Assembly (NCBI GenBank): GCA_037039925.1
Contig: JAXRKP010001345.1
Location: 10,001 to 74,000, forward strand
DNA from: Doris montereyensis
Taxonomy: Eukaryota; Mollusca; Gastropoda; Nudibranchia; Dorididae
Reading direction: 5' to 3'
DNA: 64,000 bases
A program made the position numbers and the translations under genes. Positions 63,948-64,000 of this stretch are shown here, piece after piece; within the stretch, counting starts at the first letter, position 1, and each line of letters starts with the position of its first letter. A model generated the notes under the pieces. That model saw only the letters and a list, made by a program, of their open reading frames with translations. It was not told the origin of the DNA and searched no databases.

Positions 63948-64000
63948 CGTCAACCTGACTGAAGAGAGTAGGCGGTTCTTCATCATAACTCGTGCCTTCT
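63948..64000 (-). CDS. PHC: Polyhomeotic-like protein, partial exon at window edge
   Basis: Unique sequence ends in a consensus donor, GACG|GTAAGT. One frame gives an acidic, disordered-looking segment, EGTSYDEEPPTLFSQVD, and leaves one base (phase 1). The FCS exon begins with two bases that complete this codon (G|CA, Ala), so the two exons join in frame as ...FSQVDAHLSSS. Of the other two frames, one has a stop and the other gives a basic peptide that would not join in phase. The exon continues beyond the window. Assignment to the PHC gene rests on position, strand and phase, not on a recognised domain. Confidence 0.65.

Overview
The window is eukaryotic, almost certainly from an invertebrate animal. 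It has spliceosomal introns with GT-AG boundaries, degenerate non-LTR retrotransposons, and a Polycomb-group gene of the polyhomeotic (PHC) family. I cannot name the species. Most of the 64 kb is tandem repeat: about twenty minisatellite or microsatellite arrays, each with its own period (15 to 54 bp). Coding sequence is roughly 1 to 2 percent of the window.

Two convergent genes can be supported. On the + strand, the 3' end of an unrecognised gene is seen as a possible exon at 7179-7228, a clear exon at 12195-12269 and a terminal exon at 30319-30375. A poly(A) signal lies at 31674. On the - strand are the last exons of a PHC gene: 63948-64000 (cut by the window edge), 51420-51635 (FCS zinc finger), 47830-47954, 45694-45833 and 40701-40904 (SAM domain plus stop). 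A candidate - strand poly(A) signal lies at 37963. The roughly 6 kb between the two 3' ends (about 31.7 to 37.9 kb) holds arrays and a retrotransposon relic.

Layout: 1-7170, 46/54-bp family; 7330-11055, 37-bp family; 11060-12140, 35-bp family; 12455-28345, 26-bp family; 28345-30310, 42/48-bp family; 30465-31510, 32-bp array in a 3' UTR; 31735-32230, 43-bp family; 32231-32795, LINE relic; 32800-37935, 46/40/43-bp family; 38120-38990, 17/26-bp family; 39795-40560, 17-bp family; 41395-44870, copies of a dispersed element around 23-bp and 46-bp arrays; 45865-46485, purine-rich array; 46490-47640, LINE relics; 48015-48970, 33-bp family; 48990-49305, 41-bp family; 49590-50040, inverted copy of the dispersed element split by a (CT)n tract; 50205-51420, (CA)n plus exon-tail array; 51690-63440, 15-bp family; 63455-63775, 24-bp family.

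The most interesting pattern is that several intronic arrays sit against splice sites and their units carry splice-signal sequence. One array repeats an exon tail with its 5' splice site. One repeats a branch-point-like TACTAAAC segment. One repeats a pyrimidine tract ending in CAG, and another is a long pyrimidine tract just ahead of an acceptor. This suggests that these introns grew by tandem amplification of their own terminal segments. The many long open frames in the arrays follow from unit lengths that are, or add up to, multiples of three without stops. I do not treat them as genes.
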